Part shown: in pieces, positions 46,641 to 57,414 of the stretch
Position numbering within the stretch: position 1 is the first letter of the stretch
Layout: each line of letters begins with the position of its first letter
Assembly (NCBI RefSeq): GCF_963678635.1
Contig: NC_087069.1
Coordinates: 39,577,076 to 39,641,075 of the forward strand
Reading direction: 5' to 3'
Source: Symsagittifera roscoffensis
Taxonomy: Eukaryota > Xenacoelomorpha > Acoela > Convolutidae
Length of the DNA: 64,000 nt
Notes under the pieces: generated by a model
Database searches by the model: none
What the model was told of the DNA's origin: nothing
The model's input: only the letters and a program-made list of their open reading frames with translations
Made by a program: the position numbers and the translations under genes

Positions 46641-47072
46641 AATGAAACCATCCTTGATTTATGCACTAGCTAGTGTAATGCGTGGATGAGAAAGGTGCGG
46701 GTGCATGTGTGGCTGGCAATCAGATTAAAGTTTATGAAAAGTATAATTCCAACCCTCCAGTTAGGCCGGAACAAGTATACTTCAAAAAAACCTTGATCCT
46801 GTTTTATATGCCTCCTAGACATTAAAGCATGCAGCTGACCACATCAAAAGAATTACACGTGTATCGACGTGAATTTATATACTGATTTTTGAGCTATTTA
46901 AGGAGTGCCAGACAATAATGACAGGTGTGATAAAAATTTATATTCCTCAAACACTTCTTATCACTAAAACTAATAGGATGATCCCTCTTGGAGCTTAGGT
47001 TTACCACAGAGAATTGTTTATGTTCTATCCAATTCATTATTCATTTTACTCTCTCATAAAAGGATTGAAGGA

Positions 47073-47560
47073 TTGAACCAACAAGTCACTACCGTTACCA
47101 CCACCACTATGAACTCGTCGCTAGAAAATGATACAGTTTTTTACAATGATTTTCAAGATATAACTTCGGGAGAAAAACGCATTGTACGTGTTGGAACGAA
47201 AACTTTCGACAAAACGAGTACATATATCACAGTAAAATGTATAAAAAGAATGAAGATGGTGTGTTTAAATGTTATCAAGCAGTGACCTTGACGACAAGAG
47301 AAACTGATTGTTTGGCAGATAATTATTAAAACATTTTAAAAAACAACTGGTTAAAAAACAAACTGTTAAGAAGATTTTATCTTCTTCGTCCTCCTCATCC
47401 TCAGCTGTAAATGATAAACATTATAAAAGACGATACACATCAAAACGATCAGTCCGTCTCGAAAATAAATATGCTGAAAGTGGTGATGAAAACGAGGCGG
47501 ATGATGAAAACTCGAATAATGAAAACTGGAGAGTTGCCTGATACAGAAAGAAAAACGTCT
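47073..47560 (+). pseudogene. PC4-like ssDNA-binding protein, copy B
   Basis: Copy B of the same gene: the Thr-rich start and the VGTKTFDKTSTYITVK segment are intact, then a one-base loss shifts the frame at about 47,238. The Ser-rich acidic tail is readable at about 47,380-47,530. The visible in-frame start is TTG, so the true start or an upstream exon is not settled. Confidence 0.5.
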
Positions 47561-47686
47561 GAACGATTTGATTTACCAGCAGATTGGTTGAAGCAATGTA
47601 TGAGCAGTCGCCTGAGTTTTTGAAAAAATTTCGAAACGATTTTTGAGTTTTATATTCTGAACAATGAAACCGACGCCTGACAACTC

Positions 47687-48501
47687 CCTCTAAACAGAAA
47701 TTTAGCATTTGCAACCCATTCAATTCACAACGAGTCTTGCGCCTAATTGCTCGACAATGACCCTCCCCACATTCTTCTTCTCATCGAAGAAACAAACGAT
47801 TGTGTCGACGCAGTGAACAAGATGACTTCAACCGCTTTCGTTGTACTTGGTCGAACTCTTATCTTTCAAACATCTAATAATGAATTGCAGAAAATTTCAC
47901 CTATTGGGACCCCTGATAGAAAAATTGAAAATTGCTGTCAACTACAACAATTTTATTAACAATTCAACTGACATTGGTGGTGCTTCTCTACGAAGATGTT
48001 GCCAAAAGTTTGCTTTGCTTCACAAACTCGATCCACTCGAACTCAAACTGATTTAATCACTAATGTAACAATTGAACGCTTCATTAATATTTGAATGGTG
48101 ATAATGCCGCCGAGTTTTCTAAAATTATTGACATTATTTTGAGTGGGTATGATCAATTAGAGGTTGATTCAAATATTTTGTTTGTTAAATTTATAATGTA
48201 AAAGAAATTTAATTTATGAAAGCGATTTTAAGAGCCTGCGGTAACACCAGAAGCAAGTGCTCTAGCAAAAAAAAAAAAAAACAAAGTTTGGAAAAAAAGT
48301 CAATAATAATTAATTATAGAAAATCATCAGTATTACAAATTTATAACATCATATGAAATTTGGATGAAAGATGAAGAAATTTGGATGAAAGTATAATATG
48401 AGCAATATAAAAACAATAAAATCCACACAAGACCGAGTTAGCTGATTGGATTGGCTTGTTAATCAGTATTTGGGTTCCTTCATGAAACAGTATCTCATGT
48501 G
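47687..48501 (+). repeat. Left inverted arm of protease locus B
   Basis: About 800 bp that is the reverse complement of 48,604-49,457. The outer part codes protein Y inward (47,687-48,330). The inner part (48,341-48,480, minus strand) codes the Cys half of the protease. Confidence 0.8.
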
Positions 48502-48670
48502 CATAATTGTGTAGTCCTTGTCCAGGAAGATCTGCAAGAAACTTTTGATTACCAACTGGATCGATTAGTAGCCAGTGAGTTCCCGGCTGGTCTGAGTTGG
48601 ATGTGTGTACAAATACATGAGATACTCTTTTCATGAAGGAAACCAAACAATGATTAACAAGCCAATCCAA
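48341..48670 (-). CDS. Adenain-like cysteine protease, copy B (flipped centre)
   Basis: The best preserved protease frame, 109 codons without a stop. SNSDQPGTHWLLIDPVGNQK carries the catalytic His and the following Asp-Pro, and SVLCGFYCFYIAHIIL carries the catalytic Cys. The centre (48,502-48,603) is in the opposite orientation to loci A and C, and the frame runs through into the left arm. The amino-terminal MDWLVNHCLVSFMKR is antisense of the arm's SFHEGNQ-type text and is probably not original protein. The carboxy terminus is altered after HIILSSKF. Confidence 0.7.
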   Translation of the reverse strand: MDWLVNHCLVSFMKRVSHVFVHTSNSDQPGTHWLLIDPVGNQKFLADLPGQGLHNYAHEILFHEGTQILINKPIQSANSVLCGFYCFYIAHIILSSKFLHLSSKFHMML

Positions 48671-49457
48671 TCAGCTAACTCGGTCTTGTGTGGACATGAT
48701 TGTATTTATGTTGCTCATGTTGTACTTTCATCCAAATTTTCTCTAGATTTCAAAGTAAAAGACCATGACATGATGCGTTTCGCTAAACACATGATGTTAT
48801 AAATTTGTGAGACTGATGATTTTCTAAAATGATTCATAAATTACTTTTTTTGTTTTTTTTTTGCTAAAACATTTGCCCCTGGCGTTATCGAGGGTTCCAA
48901 AAATTGTTTTCAGAAATTGAATTTCTTTTCCTGTATAAATTTGAACGAAAAATGTATTTGAATAAATCTCTAATTGACCATACCCACTCAAAATAATATC
49001 AATAATTTTAGAAAACGCGGTGGCATTATCACCATTCAAAATATTAATGAAGCGTTCAATTTTTACATTAGCGATTAAATCAGTTTGAGTTCGAATGGAT
49101 CGAGTTTGTGAAGCAAAGCAATTTTATGGCTATCTTTTTTGTAGAGGAGCACCACCAATGTCAGTTGAATTGTTAAAAGAATTGTTGTAGTTGATAGCAA
49201 TTTTTAATTTTCCCATCAGGAGTCCCGATAGGTGAACTTTAATTCAACCCAATATTAGATGTTTAAAAGATAAGAGTAGACAAGGTACAACGAAAGCGGT
49301 TGAAGTCATCTTGTACACTGCGTCGACACAATCTTTTGTTACTTCGATGAGAAGATGGATGTGGGGTTGGTCATTGTCGAGCAATTGGGCGCAAGACTCG
49401 TTGTGAATTGAATGGGTTGCAAATGCAAAATTTCTGTTTGGAGGTATTTGTTTAGAG
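48604..49457 (-). repeat. Right inverted arm of protease locus B
   Basis: Reverse complement of the left arm. Its inner part (48,605-48,802, plus strand) codes another Cys half (NSVLCGHDCIYVAH) that ends cleanly in AKHMML. Its outer part codes protein Y on the minus strand (49,039-48,824 and 49,486-49,244). Confidence 0.8.
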
Positions 49458-49463
49458 GGAAGC

Positions 49464-50607
49464 CTACTGAGTAGATATGGGATCAAATGCCATTATAAAA
49501 TGGTTGTGATAATTAGCCAAACTGATTACATGACTATCGTTAAAAACAAAGTCTAGAGCTTCCATTGTGTTATGGTATATTCTTTTGATATCATTCGCTG
49601 ACACAGGAGTACCTGCAATGGGTAGACCGTGTTGGTAAACAACGATTTCATTCAGCTGAATTTTTTTATAATGAAACGGGTTTTTTCGGTTAGTTCCCAA
49701 CCGCTGTATTCGAGCTCATTGCCAAAATCATTCGACGAACTGGCTCTTTGGCGAAAACGTCTTCTTGTCGCCAGCTTTGCACACCAGTTGTGGCCAAAAA
49801 AAGTCTTGGTAGAACTTCAATATAATTGTATTTTGCGGGTGTTTTCAACAAAGTTTTTTCTATCGATGATAGTACAAAATATGTTACTGTCATGACGCGC
49901 ACATATAGGATAGCCTCAGTGATTTGAACTTGGTAATGTTTATTAGGTTGCTCGGGTATAATAACAAAGTCATTAGGGGATCGTCTCAGAGAAAGTCTAA
50001 TTGTAACACCGCTGATAACATGTTTGTCACACGATAAAAAATCACAAGCAATTTTACCAAACAATCGGAACTCGCGTGATGCAGCTACGATTCGCTTACG
50101 CTCCGCGGCAACTTCAGCTCGCCCATCAGCGGCTTCAATACTTGATGGATTATCTTCATAATAATAACCTCGAGAAGCAGGACATGTTTTCTTTGCATCA
50201 ATACCGTGTGAAAACTTGGTCTCAATGAAACTCTTATGGTGAAAGTTGGCATTAGTTGTTGAAAGTTTTTCTCCATTCAGGGACATAGTACATTCGGAAA
50301 TTAAAGATGAAAGTAGATTTTTAACCAAGTATGGGGTGTCTCGATGCGCTGCCTCTGTAGCATGAGTTCGCAATACATTACCATTATTTTGAACAATGCG
50401 TGCAACAATCTCCAAGCGACTTCGTTGAAGATCGATAAAATTGTTTCTATCTCCTAAAACTTCAAATTCGAGCATAGGACTATCAGGTGAATAAAATGGA
50501 CCCTTTTTTTGATTAAACGCATTTTCAAATGTAATGAGTAGAGGAGGTTTTTCAAATAACTCTAATGAGCTGTGAGTTGCTTCAGTTGGTAATTTATTAG
50601 AAATCAT
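49464..50607 (-). pseudogene. Polinton major capsid protein, copy 1
   Basis: Double jelly-roll major capsid protein of Maverick/Polinton elements, similar in text to the family that includes C. elegans F54H12.2. The 305-codon frame from the ATG at 50,607 has FTSxDSPMLEF-like and NNFIDLQRSRLEI segments near the start, SLISECTMSLNG, GKIACDFLSC, VTIRLSLRRSPNDF, and VQSWRQEDVFAKEPVRRM. A stop at about 49,690 and a shift separate the continuation NPFHYKKIQLNEIVVYQHGL to AFDPISTQ, which ends at a TAG. The usual final beta strands are not seen; protein Y text follows instead. Confidence 0.88.
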
Positions 50608-50641
50608 TTCGTATTTTAGTGAAAAAATTTGGAGCGACTTC

Positions 50642-51007
50642 TTAGTGGAGTTCGTTTCTTTGGAATGAGAACTTTTGTGTTTCTTTTTGTTGCTGTCTTC
50701 CGTTTTCTGCTGCGCATACGGGACGTGCTGCGTCCAGTTCTTTTTTGTTTTTGATTGTGTTTTTTACTGTGTTTTTGAAAGCTTGTTTCGGCGTTTTCTT
50801 CCTGGTTGCTATATCTAATAATTTGAGTGCTCCTTGAACAAGTAATTCTTTTCCAATACGTTTTGCTGCTGGTACTATAAATTTCCAAGCTAAAGGAAGT
50901 GCTACTCCTCCAATACCCATGGCCAGAGCACCGAAGCCACTACCCCGCTGCCTGTAATGTCCTGAGAAATGTGGCATGGTCGCTTGATTATGATGGTACC
51001 CCTCCAT
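50642..51007 (-). CDS. Polinton pVI/pX-like capsid core protein
   Basis: Short basic protein of 121 codons from an ATG at 51,007. It has a Gly-rich hydrophobic stretch (GSGFGALAMGIGGVALPL) and then PAAKRIGKELLVQGALKLLD and KKTPKQAFKNTVKNT, the text typical of the membrane-active/DNA-condensing minor virion protein between penton and major capsid genes. It lies 34 bp upstream of the capsid ATG on the same strand and is the most intact gene of the block. Confidence 0.75.
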   Translation of the reverse strand: MEGYHHNQATMPHFSGHYRQRGSGFGALAMGIGGVALPLAWKFIVPAAKRIGKELLVQGALKLLDIATRKKTPKQAFKNTVKNTIKNKKELDAARPVCAAENGRQQQKETQKFSFQRNELH

Positions 51008-51029
51008 AATCTTAAACAGAAAACTTTTG

Positions 51030-51896
51030 AAATTTTAAAATTGAAAAATCTTTCCCTCCTCCTCCGCCCGCAAATGGAACAAGACAACCAGGTTCCTGTT
51101 CGTAGGTTTACTGTAATGCTCTGAATGTTATTCACGAGGAGTTTTTTTGAAATCTAAATTGCTAAAAACTTTGCGATGATTTGGTTCAATGCTGCAAGCG
51201 TAGCCGTCTTTCACTTGTTGATTGGTATCAATGACTCTAAGTAACGGTGATTTGGTATCACCCACAATCTGATAATGAAATAAGTCCAAGTAGATAATCA
51301 TCATTTGGGTTCCAGCAGAGATATCAACAGGGTAGTCAGAGATGAGTTTTTGTTAGGTGAAAGTGCTATGGATATGACTGGAATCTTTGTAGCCGATATG
51401 GAAGCCCGTTCTATCTCGTTTACCTTTGAAACCTAAAATACTAGAAATTTGTGGACTTTCAAATGTAATGCCTTCCCAATAAAGCATCCACATTGAAAGA
51501 TGTTTGGTAATGGGGTCGATGCTATAACTGATATTATCAAGATCACTATTCCAATTGTTTTCGTTGAATGTTTTCTCGATTTCGTCAAACTCACCCTTTG
51601 TTATTTAACTTTTTTACTCCATCATATGTTCTAGATATTTTATCTTTTGCCACTTTAAGGCTTGTCTTAACTTCGTCTTTTTTGTAGTACAATAGTTTGG
51701 CATCCGTAACATTGTTAATCTGAGTGAGAAACGTTATTTCTGTCAATGCAACTCTCCATTCACTTTGTAGATAAAAATTTTCGCTTAGCAAATTTCTAAA
51801 GCTACCTAAAGAGTTGTCATTGAAAATTTTCATTGAGGCTGATGACACCAGTGTAATGGTAAATGAATCATTTTCGCTTGTTAATTTGTCAGACAT
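51030..51896 (-). pseudogene. Polinton penton-like minor capsid protein
   Basis: Single jelly-roll minor capsid protein. The 101-codon frame from 51,896 carries FYLQSEWRVALTEITF. After a shift at about 51,600 the text continues with a TFESPQISSILGFKG segment, GFHIGYKDSSHIHSTFT, YPVDISAGTQMMIIY, QIVGDTKSPLLRVIDT and HRKVFSNLDFKK, and ends with IQSITVNLRT at about 51,090. This order is the Polinton penton signature. One frameshift and at least two stops disable it. Confidence 0.82.
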
Positions 51897-51931
51897 TGTT
51901 TAGTTTAATCCTTTTTTCCCTTTCCCATACC

Positions 51932-53011
51932 CTGATTTGTTCCGGCTCATAAAATTTACCCTCTAGTGGTTCTCTACCAGCGTCGATAAGATTATAAGTC
52001 GGGGGATCCTTGTTGGTATGTCAAAGATTTCAAAAACTTCGTCAGTGAAGGATTGTTTTGAACCTTTTCGAAATGGGATGTCAAATTTTGCTATTCTAAC
52101 AAAATCAACAACGTAGAGCGTTGGTCGGCGAACTAGATTCAATGGTTAGTCCGCTCTTAAAGAAATTAGACGTGGAACATCCTTTTTTGTCAGTTTATTG
52201 GGTGCGAAATTGATGACGCGGTTTGTTCTCAAATTTATTGTGTTGACAAAGTCTTGAAGCTTATCGATGTAAGAGTAGGTCCATTTGTCCTCCAAATATT
52301 TATAAATTAAACTTTTTAGTGATCGAATGTTCCTCTCGGCAAAAACGGAGTTTTTCACTCTCTTTTGTTCATGTTTTGATGCCCTTTTTCTCACATAAAT
52401 CCACTGCAACTATAAAATATTTAGTGTTTTTGTTGTAATCTGCAAATTTATAAATATACGCTATGTCAATTGACTTATTTCGTCTGTATCATAAACTATC
52501 ACTTTGAGGCGTGGTGTTTTGCGACCAACTGTTCGATATTTTTTATATGCAGGCTCTGTATGTCATAACTGTTTCGCTTTACTTCGTGAAACTTTTTGAT
52601 TTCTCTTTTAAATTCTGTACACTGCCAAACAATGCTAGACCTTTACTTGTAAATTTAGTTTTCAAGAGTTTTTCTTCAGCTGGAGTAACCTTGCCATTTT
52701 TTTGTTTTTGTCTTAGTCTTCTCTGTCGTTGCAGAACCTGAATCGTTATCGGGCGTTCCGTACAATTCAGAATCTTCTTCTTCTGCGCCTTCTTCTCGTT
52801 TGGTTTTTTGCGCTGACCGTTCTCTTTCACTGTCTGCAACAGTCATTCTGGTTTTGCGTCTTTTAATGTTTTTGGAGCTGGAAATTGTTGACGAGTGTTT
52901 CTTGGGAGAAAAGAGGGCTGTAGATGTTGAAGGGTGATTTTGTGAAATTTCTGATTCTTTGCCTCTGTTGAGCTTGTTCCGTAGTCAATGACTGAACCGC
53001 GACTTTGGCAT
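51932..53011 (-). pseudogene. Polinton integrase, core deleted
   Basis: Retrovirus-type integrase. The ATG at 53,011 starts a basic, Ser/Lys-rich amino terminus (MPKSRFS). A KGLALFGSVQNLKEKSK segment follows at about 52,640. After a break (52,410-52,560) where the catalytic core should be, SVFAERNIRSLKSLIYKYLE and YSYIDKLQDFVNTIN (the last part of the core and following helix) appear, then RPTLYVVDFVRIAK and PLEGKFYEPEQI of the carboxy-terminal barrel. The DD(35)E core is mostly absent, so the gene is dead. Confidence 0.8.
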
Positions 53012-53089
53012 ACTTGTTCATAACCAACTGGTCGTCAAGTTTGAGAAAACTCAAAATCAGTATGAATACAGGGTTGTACATCTTTTTAG

Positions 53090-53857
53090 TTTGCTGTTGA
53101 TATCATACAAAAAACGGATGCCTTAAGACCGGTTGGAACTTTATCAACGTAAAAATTCATTTTCTTTTTTTATTGTGACTAGCTCTGACTTTTTAATTAT
53201 TTCCAGAATTTTTTTTGCTCGCTTAAGTTTGTTTTTGTCCATAATTTGTAATTGAAACATAATAGGCTCAGTGGATGAAGCGTCATTAAGCTCAGTACTT
53301 GTTTCTAGCTCATTTCACTCATCTTCAGTGAGAAGAAGAGCTTGTTTTTGTTGATTGTTGTCTGCTGTGGCTTTGATAAAGGTTTCGCGGCTTGGTATAA
53401 CTGGAGGATTAGTTGTTCTTGTTGCTTGCAGGGGTCTTAATCGATTCAAGTATGATAAATGCGGTTTTTTATGTTTGATTGAGTTGTCAAGCATAATTTG
53501 CGCTGCATGTGGTTGTTCTCTAATATAAAATTGCTTCGGAATCAGAACAAACTCGTGTGCTGTCAATTTTATGCTGTTTGATGTTTGAAGCAAAAATAAA
53601 GTATATGTCTGTTTAGATGAAAGCCTTGTTTACTCAATATAACTGCTGATTTTTGGATTGATTAGAATCTTATATGTTTCTTCGAAATTATTCAGATTTG
53701 GAAGACTAACAGGCACATTACCGTTGACTACTTTGAGCAAGCATCCGCAAACGACTGATATAACTTGAGTATTGCATGATTTTCTAATAAAGCTCCGTAG
53801 TTGACTTGGATTCAATTCTTCCATGTCCTGCAGAATAGATAATTTTTTCCCGTTCAC
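53090..53857 (-). pseudogene. Polinton gene X, copy 1
   Basis: Unrecognised protein between ATPase and integrase. It starts NGKKLSILQDMEELNPSQL at about 53,857, where the first codon is GTG while the second copy at 57,858 has ATG. It continues through FEETYKILINP, SIKLTAHEFVLIPKQFYIRE (53,593-53,530) and a charged end KNKLKRAKKILEIIKK, and finishes with NEFYVDKVPTGLKA at about 53,140. Three frame breaks are visible. No function is assigned. Confidence 0.45.
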
Positions 53858-53968
53858 TTGTGATGGGCGTCACTTCTGCCTCATCTAATGGTAAAAAGAA
53901 AATTGAAGATCAAATGATGATGTTTGAACAGTATCTGAAACAGTCTGATGTTTGGGGATCTAAATCTA

Positions 53969-54473
53969 TTAATAGATGTCCAAAGCTGTCCTTGTAGCCA
54001 GTTCATACGATTGTGGTAAAAATTTAGGTGCATTCAGTTGTCTTCCGAGGTGATTAAATTGCTGAAGATTACGAGGTGATTTGAATAAAATGACGTGAGA
54101 TGTGTTCAAATCAAAAGATCGCGACCATTGACTTTGTTGGAAAAAACTATGTTTGAAATAATTAACATTTAGGTCTTTGTGTCTTCCTGCTGTTGCTAGT
54201 TTAACGAATTCTTTATCATTGTATATTTCTTCGCATGATTCATCAAACACTAACAGAAAGTTTTCAATGTTTCTCAAACGATCGAATCCATTGAGTTTAA
54301 CAAATTCTTTTTGATTTATGCGAGCGTTTAACTCGTCCCTAAGTATAGGTTGAGTATCGTTGTAAAAAAATCATAATCTTCCAAATTTTGGATAAAAACT
54401 TCTCCCTTTCAATAATTTAATGAAAAAATGATTCTGTTTTATTTTTTGATCCCACAACTACTACAACTGCCAT
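53969..54473 (-). pseudogene. Polinton packaging ATPase, copy 1
   Basis: FtsK/HerA-type ATPase that drives DNA into capsids. The ATG at 54,473 overlaps the stop of the upstream membrane-protein gene. The P-loop region reads VVVVVGSKNKTES and is soon followed by a stop. After a shift, the frame 54,277-53,969 holds FLLVFDESCEEI (Walker B), KLATAGRHKDLNV, a YFKHSFFQQSQWSR segment, and HVILFKSPRNLQQF. The carboxy-terminal half is well preserved. Confidence 0.82.
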
Positions 54474-54652
54474 AAACAGTCTTGTCGATGTATCAATAAA
54501 TTTCTTAATAACCTAGGGTTTGCTAGCACGTACCCAATTAAACCAGACAATAAGGAAAACCAAAGTGATTTTTCTTCACAGCTTAGTTGCGTTAAAGAAA
54601 GTTTATAGGTACAAAAGCTTAGTAAAAATAAAATTATAATCATTTGAGACAT
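54461..54652 (-). CDS. Small Polinton membrane protein, copy 1
   Basis: 63-residue protein MSQMIIILFLLSFCTYKL, then LSGLIGYVLANPRLL, ending CLWQL. Two hydrophobic segments suggest a small membrane protein. The last codons overlap the ATPase ATG by 13 bp. The second copy is at 59,136-59,327. The function is unknown; small membrane proteins are common in adintovirus-like genomes. Confidence 0.55.
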   Translation of the reverse strand: MSQMIIILFLLSFCTYKLSLTQLSCEEKSLWFSLLSGLIGYVLANPRLLRNLLIHRQDCLWQL

Positions 54653-54659
54653 AAAAACT

Positions 54660-55640
54660 ATTTCTGATTTGGGAACAGTGACATCAGTGGCATGAATGGA
54701 TTGAGTTTGTGAAGCAAAGCAATTTTGTGGCAATCCTTTTCTTAGAGGAGCAAAACCAATGTCAGCTGAATTATTAAAAGAATTGTTGTACTTGATAGCA
54801 TTTTTTAAATTTCCCATCAGGAGTCCCAATAGGTGAACTTTACTTCAACCCAATATTAGATGTTTGAAAGATAAGAGTAGACAAGGTACAACGAAAGCGG
54901 TTGAAGTCATCTTGTACACTGCGTCGACACAATCTTTTGTTACTTCGATGAGAAGATGGATGTGGGGTTTGTAATTGTCCATAAATTGGGCGCAAGACTC
55001 GTTGTGAATTGAATGGGTTGCAAATGCAAAACTTCTGTTTAGAGGTATTTGTTTAGAGGGAAGCCTCCTGAGTAGATATGGGATCAAATGCCATAATATA
55101 TTGGTTGTGATAATTAGCCAAACTGATTCCATGACTATCGTTAAAAACAAAGTCTAGAGCTTCCAATCTGTTATGGTATATTTTTTGTTATCAGTCGTTG
55201 ACACAGGAGTACCTGCAATGGGTAGACCGTGTTGGTAAACAACGATTTCATTCAGCTGAAATTTTTGATAATGAAACGGGTTTGTTCGGTTAGTTCCCAA
55301 CCGATGTATTTGAGCTCATTGCCAAAATCATTCGACGAACTGGCTCTTTGGCAAAAACGTCTTCTTGTCGCCAGCTTTGCACACCAGTTGTGGCCGAAAA
55401 AGGTATTGATAGAACTTCATTATAATTGTATATTGCGGGTGTTTTCAACACAGTTTTTTCTATCGATGATAGTACAAAATCTGTTACTGTCATAACGCGC
55501 ACATATAGGTTTAGCCTCAGTGATTTGAGCTTGGTAATGTCCATTAGGTTGCTCGGACATAATAACAAAGTCATTACGAGATCGTCTCAGAGAAAGTCTT
55601 TTTGTAACACCGCTGATAAGATGTTTGCCACATGATAAAA
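54660..55640 (-). pseudogene. Protein Y and major capsid fragment, copy 2
   Basis: A second capsid-region copy. From the right, 55,574-55,290 reads the capsid middle (ILYVRVMTVTDFVL-like text, VQSWRQEDVFAKEPVRRM). Then NPFHYQKFQLNEIVVYQ leads to AFDPISTQEAS, which is open where copy 1 has TAG, and protein Y text follows (55,150-54,845 and 54,829-54,660). At 55,641 the sequence jumps into protease locus C, so the capsid amino terminus is missing. Confidence 0.75.
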
Positions 55641-55641
55641 A

Positions 55642-56616
55642 GTCAACTACAACAATTTAATTAACAATTCAACTGAAATTGGTGGAGCTCCTCTACAAAG
55701 AAGGTTGCCACAAGTTTGCTTTGCTTCACAAACTCGAACCATTTAAACTCAAACTGATTCAATCACTAACGTAACAATTGAACGCTCCATTAATAATTTG
55801 AATGGTGCTAATGCAGCCGAGTTTTCTAAAATATTGATATTATTTTGAGTGGGTATGGTCAATTAGAGATTGATTCAAATAATTTTTTTGTTAAAGTTAT
55901 AATGGAAAAAAATTTAATTTCTGAAAACAATTTTTGGAGCCTGCAATAACGCCAAAGGCAAGTGTTTTAGCAAAAAAAATTCAATTATAAAAAATTATAA
56001 ATAATCATCAGTATCAAGAACCTATAACATCATATGTTTAGCGAAACGCATCATGTCATGGTCTTTTACTTTGAAACCTATAGGAAATTTGGATGTAAGT
56101 ATAACATGAACAACATAAATGCAAAAAAGTCCACATAACCGAGTTAGCTGATTGGATTGGCTTGTTAATCAGTATTTGGTTTCCTTCATGAAAAGAGTAT
56201 CTCATGTATTTGTAAACGCATCCAACTCAGACCAGCCGGGAACTCACTGGCTACTATTCGCTCAAGCTGGTTATCAAATTTTTTGCACATACTCCTGCAC
56301 AAGGACTACACAATTATCCACATGTTTACAAACACATGAGATATTCTATTCATGAAGGAAACCAAGTTCTGATTAACAAGCCAATCCAATCAGCTAACTC
56401 GGTCTTGTGTTGACTTTATTGTATTTACGTTGCTCATGTTATACTTTCATCCAAATTTCCTATAGGTTTCAAAGTAAACAACCATGACATGATGCATTTC
56501 GCTAAACATATGATGTTATAAATTTGTGATACTGATGATTTTCTATAATGATTTATAATTGACTTTTTTCCAAATATTTTTAATTTTTTTTTTGCTAAGA
56601 CACTTGCCTCTGGCGT
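55642..56616 (+). pseudogene. Adenain-like cysteine protease palindrome, copy C
   Basis: Third protease locus: left arm 55,642-56,218, centre 56,219-56,324 (plus orientation, ASNSDQPGTHWLL), right arm 56,325-56,616. The right arm continues the protease on the plus strand with the Cys region, with frame errors. The left arm's inner part again holds an inverted Cys half, although it is decayed (about 56,140-56,030). Junctions with capsid text on both sides are abrupt. Confidence 0.7.
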
Positions 56617-56624
56617 TATCGCAT

Positions 56625-57214
56625 TATACAATGATTGTGATAACTAGCCAAACTGACTCCATGACTATCGTTAAAAAACAAAGTCTAGAGCTTCGAAGGT
56701 GTTATAGTATATTCTTTTGATATCAGTCGTTGACACAAGAGTACCTGCAATGGGCAGACCGTTTTGGTAAACAATGATTTCATTCAGCTGAAATTTTTTA
56801 TAATGAAACGGGTTTGTTCGGTTAGTTCCCAACCGCTGTATTCGAGCTCATTGCCAAAATCATTCGACGAACTGGCTCTTTGGCGAAAACGTCTTCTTGA
56901 CGCCAGCTTTGCACAACAGTTGTGGCCAAAAAAGGTCTTGGTAGAACTTCAATACAATTGTATATTGCGGGTGTTTTCAAGAGAGTTTTTTCTATCGATG
57001 ATAGTACAAAATCTGTTACTATCATAACGCGCACATATAGGATAGTCTCAGTGATTTGAACTTGGTAATGTTTATTAGGTTGCTCGGATATAATAACAAA
57101 GTCATTAGGGGATTGTCTCAGTGAAAGTCTAATTGTAACACCGCTGATAACATGTTTGTCACACGATAAAAAATCACAAGCAATTTTACCAAAGAATCGG
57201 AACTCGCGTGATGC
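56625..57214 (-). pseudogene. Major capsid protein fragment, copy 3 (ends in gap)
   Basis: Carboxy-terminal two thirds of the capsid gene again, from the gap edge (ASREFRFFGKIACDFLSC) through VTIRLSLRQSPNDF to VFAKEPVRRM and the HYKKFQLNEIVV continuation. The amino-terminal part should lie in the N run to the right. Confidence 0.75.
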
Positions 57215-57414
57215 NNNNNNNNNNNNNNNNNNNNNNNNNNNNNNNNNNNNNNNNNNNNNNNNNNNNNNNNNNNNNNNNNNNNNNNNNNNNNNNNNNNNNN
57301 NNNNNNNNNNNNNNNNNNNNNNNNNNNNNNNNNNNNNNNNNNNNNNNNNNNNNNNNNNNNNNNNNNNNNNNNNNNNNNNNNNNNNNNNNNNNNNNNNNNN
57401 NNNNNNNNNNNNNN
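57215..57414. other. Assembly gap of 200 N
   Basis: Exactly 200 undetermined bases between the capsid gene (left) and gene X (right). In copy 1 the same two points (about 50,080 and 53,450) are about 3.4 kb apart, so the gap either stands for a longer missing stretch or marks a collapsed repeat. Reading frames called across it are meaningless. Confidence 0.98.

Larger units (their letters stand above)
43665..49020. repeat. Tandem Polinton segment, copy B
   Basis: Second copy of the same segment, directly adjoining copy A. The junction at about 43,660 puts the phrase ACTCAAAATA (copy A end) directly against GCGCTCCACAATCC (copy B start). Copy B continues past 49,020 into the minus-strand capsid block, so it represents the junction with the rest of the element. 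Confidence 0.85.
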
